Assembly (NCBI GenBank): GCA_946800325.1
Contig: OX326961.1
Span: 42,498,215-42,562,214, forward strand
Reading direction: 5' to 3'
Source of the DNA: Luzula sylvatica
Taxonomy: Eukaryota; Streptophyta; Magnoliopsida; Poales; Juncaceae
Length of the DNA: 64,000 bases
Shown piece after piece: positions 1-9,612 of this stretch. A program made the position numbers and the translations under genes. A model generated the notes under the pieces. It ran no database searches and was not told the DNA's origin. It worked only from the letters and a program-made list of their open reading frames with translations. The stretch's first letter is position 1. Every line of letters starts with the position of its first letter.

Positions 1-827
1 GTTTTCATTGTAATACAAATTACTCATTTGTATGATAATATTAATAATATATTAAATAAAGCTATTTGAATTCATTTATCTATGATTATTCATATGTTTT
101 ACAATTAGTTTACATTACGAAAACAAAAAATCTCATTTTTTAATGAAATAATAATATTTATATTAATGTCATTATGTAATAATATATGAGATATAATACA
201 TTATCAGAAAAATAACACATCAACAAATATTATGTCATGGTTCACAATATTTCAAACAATATCAAATAAAAATAATAAATAACCAATCATACAACATATG
301 TAGTAACTAATTATTAATTAATTATATAATATTAATAATTTGTATTGATTCAAAATGCAATGAAATATATAAAACAATATCAAACTTAATAGGGGAATTA
401 TATTTAATAATTTCAGTTTTGCAAGAGTATTTTCGAATTTTTTTTTATGGGAAATATCTGATATATTCAGATTTTATAAGGATATTTTTTATATTTTATG
501 ATATTAGACTGTCATTTTTTACATATTGGTATTTTGGAGGGCCATATTCAATATTTCCAGATCTTATAAAGGTATTCTATAATTTTCTTGTTTCCAGAAG
601 GGGTACATTGATTTTTTCCAAGTTATTTAAGGGTATTTTTGAAATTTTCAAAATTTTGCAAAGATGATATTTATGATACACTAAAATTTTAAAGAGTTCT
701 TTTTGTCAAATTCGGCAAACTTCAGGTGCCAAATTGCTAATTTTCCATTTAATTATACTTGATCTCGTCAAAAGATGTTACTAAAATCAACATTAAATTC
801 ATTTATTTTCAAAGGGACGAGCGATTG
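1..827. other. AT-rich intergenic spacer
   Basis: Very AT-rich sequence with no credible reading frame, splice structure or terminal repeats. The longest frame (419-667) translates into a Phe/Ile/Tyr-rich string typical of AT-rich noise. I see no feature here. Confidence 0.6.
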
Positions 828-1500
828 TTATGTTGAGCCACGAGGTATCGTAGGTAGAACGGGTAAGATGTGACATGACTCGAAAAATGACCTAACCCGA
901 CCCGTCCTAATTCTAAGTCGATCGGAAACGAAAGTGTTGAAAAGTAAAACGTCCCGAAAACAATATCGAATGATCGGAACTAGAAATAGAACCGAAACCG
1001 AATTATCCGAATCGGAAACCGATCCGAAACCGAATGACCCGAATGAGAAATCGATACGAAATCGAATGATCCGAAACCGGAACGATCCGAAAAAATTGAA
1101 CACAAATATCTAAAACTCCAGATCCGAATGACCCAAATATCACGAACCAAAACTAATGTCCAAAATGACTCTAAAATTAATATAATTATTGCACAACAAT
1201 ATATTATTGTTAAAATATTTCGGAATTAATAAAATAAATTCAGAATAACCGGGAAACTAAATGTTCGGAAAATTGAATGATTCGAAATCAAATTTTGCGA
1301 AATCCGGATGACCCGGAAATTGAACTAATCAATACCCGGATGGCCCGAAAACCGAAACGACCCGGAATCGAATAACCCGAAAATGGAAACGTCCCGGACC
1401 GAAAGATCTGGAAACCGTAACGACCCTGACCGAAAGAGTCAAAAATCGAAACGACCCTAAGCGGTAATCCGAACGTTCGCAAACCAAAATGACCCGACTC
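828..1500. repeat. Degenerate CCGAAA-rich minisatellite-like tract
   Basis: The stretch is built from variants of a short unit resembling GACCCGAAACCGAAT, repeated many times with heavy divergence, so CCGAA and GACCCG recur every 8-20 bases. This composition contrasts with the AT-rich flanks. Similar CGGGTT/AACCCG blocks lie inside the hAT elements at 17.9, 34.2 and 40.5 kb, so this may be the decayed interior of such an element. I could not identify terminal repeats or a target duplication. Confidence 0.5.
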
Positions 1501-1515
1501 GTCTGATTCCAGATT

Positions 1516-1719
1516 GTATGTATATATGATAATTAGAGGGGGCGTATCAAAACATAGAACAAAGACGTATCGAGACATGACTGAGAAATAAGACGGAGAA
1601 ACCGAGAAACCAAAGTGCATGACACCATAAGCAAGACAGTGACACCCGATTCGAGATTTTATAACGATGTACAAGATAACTTCACATTTGTATATATGAT
1701 AATTTGAGGGGGCATATTT
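1516..1719. repeat. Pair of direct repeats about 171 bp apart
   Basis: The motif TGTATATATGATAATT followed by GAGGGGGC occurs near 1516-1548 and again near 1687-1719, with few differences. The direct repeats bracket about 140 bp. They could be the edges of a small insertion or a local duplication. No further structure is visible. Confidence 0.4.
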
Positions 1720-2786
1720 GATATTTTCAGACTACTTGATACATTTTCAGGATTTATAATTTTAATGGCAAAAACTATAGGTAGTGTAAGATTTTATTTT
1801 TTAATAATGTATTTCAAAAAATATTATGATATGAACTCAAAGGAAATAACATTTTTCGATAATAGAGAAGAATTTATAGTAATTCAACAACCTATAAAGT
1901 AAAATAGTTCAAATACAAATCAATACTCATACACATGTTGTATAAGCTAAAACATACGTCACGAAAAGTGAAATTGAAACATGAATAATCGACAAAAACA
2001 TAATGATAAATTATTCTTTTTTATTTTATACGGGCCTTGAAATGTATTAGGAGAATAAATTACTCCCATGGACTTTTTTGCAATATTTTAAATTCTAGGA
2101 ATTGTTTTGTTTTGTTTTAATTTTCAGTGACTGTTATGTGGTTTTTTTTTTATTTTTTCAGGGTTGTTCTGTAATTTTCTAAATTTTCATTAATTGACAA
2201 TTATAAGGTGTTGTTTTAATTAATTAACATAATTGACCGTTAATTGAAGTTATGAAATTTTGAAATTAATATAATCTCTCTAAGTTTTTAACATGTCCAA
2301 CAAATTGTACAATTGACGGGTCTGACAAATTGAGAATGAATGGATTTTCCAATTGATTACGTGATTTATTATATATTTGATTTTTTAATTTACATATTAA
2401 TTATGATGTAATAAATAATGTATTTGAATTGATTTTGTATATTAATTTGATTATGTAATTATGCTGTCAAATTGACAAATTTAGGTATTGAATTAATTAT
2501 GTCGTTAATTAGAGAAATTATTAAGATTTAAAATTAAACATTAAGAAAAAATATGAAAGCGTAAATAATAATATGGTTGCCATGAACTTGATTAATTGGG
2601 CCGAACTTGATTAATTGGGCTCTCTTTCTTTCATTTAAGATTTAAGAGTCAGGACTCTTCATTTGAAAAGATGTCTAAACATTTATAAACTACTAAGGTC
2701 TCTTCAAAGAATATAATACATGTGTGTATACCGTATATATATCAACAGTAAGTTTAAGGTCCCATTTATATCGTCTGATTCCAGAT
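1720..2786. other. AT-rich intergenic spacer and putative promoter of the 2894 gene
   Basis: No coding region is recognisable. A 19-bp unit (GAACTTGATTAATTGGGC) is duplicated in tandem near 2585-2622. A TATATATAT run near 2734-2741 lies about 155 bp upstream of the ATG at 2894 and is a plausible, unproven TATA element. Confidence 0.45.
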
Positions 2787-2820
2787 TTTCTTCTTCTTCT
2801 TCTTCTTCTTCTTCTTCTTT
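2787..2820 (+). repeat. (TTC)n microsatellite in likely 5' UTR
   Basis: About eleven TTC units lie roughly 75 bp upstream of the ATG at 2894. Pyrimidine-rich (CTT/TTC) tracts are common in plant 5' UTRs, so this supports, but does not prove, that the downstream ORF is transcribed. Confidence 0.8.
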
Positions 2821-2893
2821 GTTCTCATCTCAAAGTAATATCTTCTTAACTTCTTTCACTCACAGATTGTTCTCATAGCAAAGTTATATAGCA

Positions 2894-3529
2894 ATGGCAT
2901 TCTCGTTCTCTCCAGAATACTTTTCTCATTCCATGAGAGACCAAGGCATGTTGATTCCATGGATGTTACAAGTACGTCCAGATCCATGGAATCCCGATTT
3001 CTTGACGGTGACTCCAATTGGAATGATACAAATCGCTCATCCCAATTCCACTTGGACTCCAATTGGAATGATACAAATCGCTCATCCCAATTCCACTTGG
3101 ACTCCAATTGGAATGATACAAATCGCTCATCCCAATTCCACTTGGACTCCAATTGGAGAATTTGAAGCGATAAATTCTGTGCCAAGTTCTTCTCCATCTT
3201 CTGCAACTGCAAGTAGGGACTTTGAAATAGAAATGATGAATATTCAAAATTCTGATTCTGATTCTGAAATCGAAACTGCAAGTAGGGATTTTGAAAATTC
3301 GGATAAATCCTTTTCTTGTGACCACATCGAAGAAGAAATCGAAGAATTTCTTAAAGAATGTCCTGTTGCATTGTTATTGCCGGAAGACCCATTTCAGTTC
3401 GAAATAACGGGTATTGAAGAAGAAAGAGAAGAATTTCCCGAAGACACATTACTCAAAGGATGGGATTGGAGAGGAAGACCGGCCCGATCTCGATCTCTAC
3501 TAGCGCATCTGTTCCAGAAGGATAATTAA
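2894..3529 (+). CDS. Unrecognised 211-aa acidic protein with three identical 15-aa repeats
   Basis: A single-exon frame starts at ATG 2894 in good plant context (A at -3, G at +4) and ends at 3529. The protein has three perfect tandem copies of a 15-residue unit (TPIGMIQIAHPNSTW) at about residues 40-84 plus a partial fourth. A Ser/Asp/Glu-rich middle and an acidic C-terminal third (EEEIEEF, EEEREEF) follow. I see no signal peptide or membrane segment. The frame is flanked by a TTC-rich leader and a TG microsatellite. I do not recognise a family and assign no function. The coding call rests on ORF length, start context and biased but non-random composition. The identical repeats also keep other frames open, so this could be a non-coding transcript. 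Confidence 0.5.
   Translation: MAFSFSPEYFSHSMRDQGMLIPWMLQVRPDPWNPDFLTVTPIGMIQIAHPNSTWTPIGMIQIAHPNSTWTPIGMIQIAHPNSTWTPIGEFEAINSVPSSSPSSATASRDFEIEMMNIQNSDSDSEIETASRDFENSDKSFSCDHIEEEIEEFLKECPVALLLPEDPFQFEITGIEEEREEFPEDTLLKGWDWRGRPARSRSLLAHLFQKDN
3011..3157 (+). repeat. 45-bp tandem repeat, 3 identical copies plus partial fourth
   Basis: Units begin at 3011, 3056, 3101 and, truncated, 3146, each starting ACTCCAATTGG. The three full copies look identical base for base, which implies very recent amplification. The period is a multiple of three, so the host reading frame is kept. Confidence 0.9.
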
Positions 3530-3541
3530 GACGATGACTAA

Positions 3542-3543
<2 letters not shown>

Positions 3544-3596
<53 letters not shown>

Positions 3597-3640
3597 TGTG
3601 TCTGTCTGTGTCTGTCTGTGACTAGAGTGTGTGTGTGTGT
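3544..3640 (+). repeat. (TG)n microsatellite with TCTG variants
   Basis: More than twenty TG units run from 3544 to about 3594, followed by TCTGTG/TCTGTC variants and another short TG run. It starts just past the stop codon at 3527-3529, within the probable 3' UTR. Long translated frames through this region are Thr/His repeats and not real. Confidence 0.9.
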
Positions 3641-3850
3641 CAAACTTGGTTTGTGTAGTGCATGAGATGGATTGGTGTTTAAACTGAGTGTGGTCTTTCT
3701 CCTCGGTACTGTTTTCTTTATTACCGCGAACCAAGCGTTCGAAGTAAAAAATGAAATTAACATCACGATTAGGCTCAATTTCAGTTCCTAATTACTCTAT
3801 TAACCATTCTAATTAGCACAAAATTAAAAATTGAATTTCAATTTAATGAC

Positions 3851-4117
3851 TTAACCTTCTTCGTCATCAAACTGCATAATGTGTCCATGCCATTCCCACA
3901 AGCGATACTCGGATTCAGGCTCGAAGTCAGAGTCGTGGTCGGATTCATGATCGGAATCGGAGAGGGAGTTGGCGAGGAGAAGAAGATCGTCGAGAGAGCT
4001 CGTGAGGAAAGAATTAGATTCGAGATATGGCGGACGGAGCTGTAATCGACTCATTAAGTTTTGGAGAAAGAGAGCGTCGACTGGGGTTTGGGTTTCGTTG
4101 GGAGGAGGAGACGCCAT
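3851..4117 (-). CDS. Small 88-aa acidic protein, function unknown
   Basis: A minus-strand single-exon frame starts with ATG inside a CCATGGC context at 4117 and stops at 3851. The N-terminal half is non-repetitive (SPPPNETQTPVDALFLQNLM region, then a Leu-rich segment). A run of Ser/Asp/His/Glu follows (residues 53-69), then a short conserved-looking tail containing LWEWHGHIMQFDDEEG. An AATAAAG-like polyadenylation signal lies about 130 bp downstream on the minus strand. I have a faint recollection of longer plant proteins ending in a similar WEWHGHI segment. If so, this copy lacks the middle, but I cannot confirm it. The gene is convergent with the one at 2894-3529. Confidence 0.5.
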   Translation of the reverse strand: MASPPPNETQTPVDALFLQNLMSRLQLRPPYLESNSFLTSSLDDLLLLANSLSDSDHESDHDSDFEPESEYRLWEWHGHIMQFDDEEG

Positions 4118-5738
4118 GGCTGAGGTTTTTGAGGTAGATCCTGAGTCCTATCTATCGACGCTACTTGCTTTTATCAATGCCTCAGAATCTCAGATATTTA
4201 TAAAAAGTTTGGGCCAAATCGAATATAAGGCCTGTAATTGTTCTTCTATGTTCTTTCACTCGTCGGATTTTTAATACAGATCTTGTGTGGTACATTTCAT
4301 TATAGTCCTGATAGATTTTAAAAGGGCATTCTTCTCAATTCTAGATTTAGAATAGGTAGTTAATGGGGCACTATATAATTAACTATATAGTTATATGTAA
4401 CAATAAATCTTTTAGATGTCCACAGAACCGTTTAAAATAGCCAATCAATTCTCATCGTAATATTTTGCCAGATTTTGCAATTAGAGATATTAATTGCAGT
4501 CTGCTGAAGCTCCATTTTTTATTTATAAATCATACGTCTTATGCTTCATGTTGTCTTTCTTTCAATGGATATATTTCTAAACAAAACAGTACATCAGGAC
4601 ATGTATCCTTATTTTATTTTATTTTTATTTTAACTCAAATTTTATGCAATGTACGAAAGAAAAATATAATTGTTTCTCAAACTCATGGCAATATTTTTGA
4701 TATATGAATTAATATTTAGTAAAATTAATGTATATGATGACTACACATCACACAATATAAAAATTAATAATCATTATAAGCATGATGATCTGGCTTCATG
4801 AAGAGGATTAGAGATAGATTCAAAACAAAGAGGTGGATAAATTGATTATTCATCTTCTTTTTTTCATATTTTCATATTTAGTAAAATAAATAAAAAAAAA
4901 GGTTAGTAAATAAATGCAAAATCTATCTAATTTGTTATAGTTGTATTGGATTTAAACTTCACTCAAAAATCCTCACACAAAGGTTGTGTTTGGCCAAGTA
5001 TAAGTGAGTACCATGTATGCATAAAGCTTGAACTTCTCCAGAAAACTATATATGTATGTCGTAGTGGTTCATTATCTCAACATAATTACAAATTACAAAT
5101 ATTTTAAAAGAAAACAGATGATGTCGCCCAATTCATTTTTCATCGTTGAGTTATTGGAGAAAATTAAACTAAGAAAAATGTATTATGGTCATTTCTGATA
5201 AATCGTATATTTTATCTGTCACCCGTTTCATGAAGTACAAGTTGGATCATTCAATTGGTCCAAGAAAAGTGATCTGAGGAAAATTCACAATACCGGCGGT
5301 AGAAATGACTCCGAGGAGGAGGAGAGCTCGTCAACGTTTTAACGAGTCAATAATTAGTAAAAAGTTAATAACACTTGCATTGAATACGGATAGTATTGTC
5401 TGTTATTTGATCTCTTGCAAACAAAGTCTTCCATTTCGACCCAAATGTATACGGCTTCTTAAATCTTAGAAAGATAGTTACAATTTGATTGACCATCAAA
5501 TCGATAGGATTATGAATATATATTTTAAAAGAACATTATATTTCTCCTTCCTACATCCTCCAATTTACTATCCATGATATCATCAATTCAGTTAATTCAA
5601 TTGCTTTTTGGTTAATTAGGATTATGAATAATGGATTTGGATTAACATATTTACGCTAATTAATATATGTTTTAATTATTTAGTCCGCTTCATTATGATT
5701 TGGATTAATGAATGATGACATCATCAAGGATACATTTG
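4118..5738. other. AT-rich intergenic spacer
   Basis: No credible gene, splice structure or terminal repeat was seen. ORFs at 3969-4274 and 4465-4707 are short, respectively antisense to the 88-aa gene and of AT-driven composition, and are not supported. Confidence 0.55.
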
Positions 5739-7391
5739 AGGAGCATTTCTGCATGTGGTGTTGTTTACAAAATTATTTCAAAAAATAACCTCATTTTTGC
5801 AAATATTTCAGAAATAACCTGAAACAGGTTTTAAAATCCCGCCAGCACCGAGATTTTAAATCTCGCCAGTTTAGTTACCTCAAAAAACAATTATGTCAGC
5901 TTTTGCAGGATTAGTGAATAAGCACCGGATTTTAAAATCCTGCCGTACTAAATCTAGTAAAAAACGAGTTTTAAAATTGCGTAACTTTAATTAACACAAA
6001 TCAGCGGGTTTTAAAATCCCGTAGGATTAATTAACACTAATAACCGGGATTTTAAAGTCAGTCTAGTTAAGCCTTCATTAACAAAAAAACATGTAGTTAA
6101 AGGTTAATTAACACTAATAACCGGGATTTTAAATCTCGACGGCTAAATGACAAAGAAAAAAACGCAAGCTAAAGGACAAAGTACACAACGGAATTTTAAA
6201 TCTCGCCGGCGAAATTTCAGATTGGTGCTCTTTTTATTAAATAATTTACATTATTTTGGACCCTTAGAAAATATGTAATTGTTAATAACATTTATTAAAT
6301 ATTATTATATTATTGTTAATATTAATTAAGTCAAATAATATGTTTGTTAATATTTATTTTAATATAATTATATTATTATTATTCATATATTAAAACATAT
6401 ATAATTATTTAAAAAATAATTTAATTAAATTTATTTTTAATTCATACATCACAAATAATAATTTAATATTAATAAAATAATATAATATAATTTAAATTTC
6501 ATGAATATAATAGAAATATATAACAAATGAACATTTATCACAAATTATGATATTATTTTTAATTCATATATCACAAATAATACTTTAATATTAATAAAAT
6601 AGAAACGTAAATTACATATAATAATAATAATAAAATAATATTATACAATATCGAATTATGCGATTTGTCGCGAAAAAAATAAGAGAGAGAACGAACATTC
6701 TCATTTTTGGCCAAAATGGACCATTTCCCGCTCAAAAAGTACACTCTTGGAAATTATGTTATTTTTATTTATTTTTAATTCATATATCACAAATAATACT
6801 TTAATATTAATAAAATAATATGAAAAAATATTAATTTAATTAATAAAATAGAAACGTAAATTACATATAATGATAATAATAAAATAATATTATACAATAT
6901 CAAATTATACAATTTGTCGCGAAAAAAACAAGAGAGAGAACGAACATTCACGTTTTTTTCCCAAATTGACTATTTCCCGCTCAAAAAGTACACTCTTGGA
7001 AATTATGATATTTTTATTTATTTTTAATGGATATATCACAAATAATTCTTTAATATTAATAAAAAAATATTAATTTAATTAATAAAATACAAAAATAAAT
7101 TACATATAATGATAATAATAAAATAATATTATACAATATCGAATTGTACCATTTCTCTCTCTTGTTTTTTTCGCGACAAATCGTATGGCGGGATTTTAAA
7201 ACCCGGTGCTTATTCATTAATCCTGCAAAATCTGACAGAGTTGTTTTTTGAGGTAATTAAACCGGCGATATTTAAAATCTCGGTTCTGGCGGGATTTTAA
7301 AACTTGTTTCGGGTTATTTCTGGAATATTTGCAAAAAAGGGATTATTTTTTGAAATAATTTTGCAAACAACACCACATGCAGAAATGCTCC
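5739..7391. mobile_element. Inverted-repeat transposable element with internal GATTTTAAAATC motifs
   Basis: The left end begins AGGAGCATTTCTGCATGTGG and the right end is its reverse complement, ending GCAGAAATGCTCC. The inverted arms extend about 80-100 bp with small differences. The flanks TACATTTG (5731-5738) and TACAATTG (7392-7399) are a plausible 8-bp target duplication with one mismatch, which would fit a hAT-like or similar DNA transposon. The interior has no coding capacity. The arms and subterminal regions carry about ten copies of a near-palindrome GGGATTTTAAAATCCCG and its variants. The centre is AT-rich with a roughly 240-bp tandem repeat. It is a non-autonomous element of uncertain superfamily. 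A related right end occurs at 17567-17690. Confidence 0.75.
6540..7150. repeat. Tandem repeat of about 240 bp, roughly 2.5 copies
   Basis: The segment around AAACGTAAATTACATATAAT recurs at about 6603, 6851 and, diverged, 7091. Each copy is followed by the GA-rich AAGAGAGAGAACGAACATTC segment (only the first two copies) and the CTCAAAAAGTACACTCTTGG segment. It lies in the core of the element at 5739-7391. Confidence 0.75.
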
Positions 7392-8304
7392 TACAATTGA
7401 GGGTTTGATGATGCTAAATATATGACCGTATTTTAAAATACAAGACATGTAAGGCTTAAATATTATAAAACACATATATTGAGTGAGATGTATGATATAG
7501 ATTTCTAGAAAAACAGAAGTAGGATGAATTATATGCCTCGAATGAAAATTTAGAAATTAGAAGAAAAAACACAGTTCAAATTTTAATTTTTAACCCTTAA
7601 TTTGGATCTTTAGGAACCTAGGAATTTTATTTTTAGAAGTTCAATAAGATAAATGAATATATGAAATTTGCGTTTCGCAAACTCAGAATATTTCGAATGT
7701 ATAATATAAACTTAGAGAAATTAATGTCAAAATTTGTGTTATGTAATGTGATTTTACTTACTTGGAATAGTCAAATTTAAAGAAGGGTAAATTTGAGGTT
7801 TAAGGCTTTTAAAATTGGTGGACTAGTTTATTGGATTTCTATTTTTATACTGGCATTGGTAACATTTTGATATTTTCTAGGATAAAAGATGACAACGTTT
7901 AATATTTGGTAAAAAAAAGTGGTTTGAAAACTAGGAATGTTCTCGCTTCCCTTTCAAATGATAATTTTTTAAATAGAAATAACAATAACAATATTTGAAA
8001 ATAATTTTAAATATGTATTAATACTTATTAAAATTGAAAATAATTTAATAATTTATTATAAATAAAATCAGTTTCCTATTAAAAAGTAATAAATGTTTGC
8101 CCTTGTTTTCGCAAACAGACCTGACGTAAATAATTCTTCCTTTTTTTTGCTTTTCTTATTTTCAGACAAGTAAAATAATTTCAAAAAGATAACTCCCGCA
8201 TTATTTTTTCAAATTTCATCAAAACCGAGGTTATATATAAAAAAATTCGAAGAAACCACTGACGACGCGTGTTCGAATACTTGCAAGTTTTATATAGGAA
8301 AATG
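7392..8304. other. AT-rich spacer
   Basis: No gene, RNA gene or transposon end is recognisable between the inverted-repeat element and the hairpin MITE. Confidence 0.5.
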
Positions 8305-8539
8305 TTGGACATCCCCTACTCCTCTCCCCCACGAGCCTTGATGACGTGGATATGGATTAACACCTCAAGAATTAACACACAAATACATGATTTAACATCT
8401 TAATTTGCGGTTTTATTATCTTATTTTATGATTGAACACCAAAATAAGACGTTAAATCATGTATTTGTGTGTTAATTCTAACGGTGTTAACTCATATCCA
8501 CGTCATCAAGACTCACGGTGTGGGTTGGGGGGATGTACA
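8305..8539. mobile_element. Hairpin (fold-back) MITE of about 235 bp
   Basis: The sequence from GGACATCCCC to GGGGATGTAC is nearly one long inverted repeat. Both arms contain GATGACGTGGATATG-type, AATTAACACACAAATACATG and TTAACATCTT segments in opposite orientation around a short AT-rich loop near 8405-8440. There is no coding capacity. It lies about 30 bp from the left end of the CACTA element. I could not settle the target duplication, so the superfamily is open. Confidence 0.7.
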
Positions 8540-9612
8540 TCACTACTCATTTTATATATTAGAGGTGTGCACTACAACAATGCAGACAATCTGCATCATT
8601 TTTTTGATGAATTTGTTTAAAATGCTGCTGTCTATGCAGAATTTCATATCAAATCCTGCTGTATGCAGATATTGGCATCATTTAATTTTAAATGATGCGA
8701 TTTGCAGAATTTGTGTAAAATGCTGCAAATGGCAGGATTTATGAATACTGCGAATTACAGGGCACCAAACTAATACTGCGAAATTGCAGGGTGCCAAACT
8801 CCCCAATTCTTAGCGCGGGAAATGAATGAATTTTTCTAACAATCGTATTATATTCTTTTGGTTCACTGATCGAAACTATAATATACATGAATAATCTTGA
8901 TGCATGCTTTAAATGATCCTTGTACTTCATTATAATATATTTGATTATATGTTGGTTCATTATTTATTTACTAGACCGTGTCTAACTATCATTTATGTTG
9001 AACTCACGGCTGTCAAACATAAAGGCAAAGAAGCAACTCATTCATCCAAAGTCCAAAACTTATAAAACCCTAAATTGCGGCTGTAACCTAGAAGCTTGTT
9101 TTTTCTCCATTGTGCTCTCTCTTGCGAAATCTCTGATTTTGGTGTTTCTCAGGTGCGTCCTTTTCAGCCTAATTTACTTCGCTTGCGAAATCTCTGATTT
9201 GGTGTTTCTCATGATTTGTGTATTTTTTGGGTTTTATATTTCTGATTTGGGTGATTGTTTAACCTGATTTGTGTGTTTTTGTAAGAACTAAACCTGATTT
9301 GTGTATTTCTTTCAAATATAAACCTGATTTCTGTATTTCTTTCAAATATAAACCTGATTTGGTACTTAATTTGTTTACGATTCACGTTGTATTAGTCCAT
9401 GTATTTATCCCTGCATTTTTTACGGAATCAAACTTTAGAGATTATACATTATGTCTCCATTTAACAAGCAGTTTAGATTTAGATTCAGATTTTGTCCCCA
9501 TATTTTGAAAACTGATTTATTATTTATCAATATTATGGATTGTAGACACATTTATTATTTATCTATTTTGGATTCATTATTTATGTTAAAATAATCCTTT
9601 TGAAGTTTGGAA

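Noticed and set aside
3453..3778. His/Thr-repeat minus-strand ORFs
   Set aside because: They are translations of the TG microsatellite.
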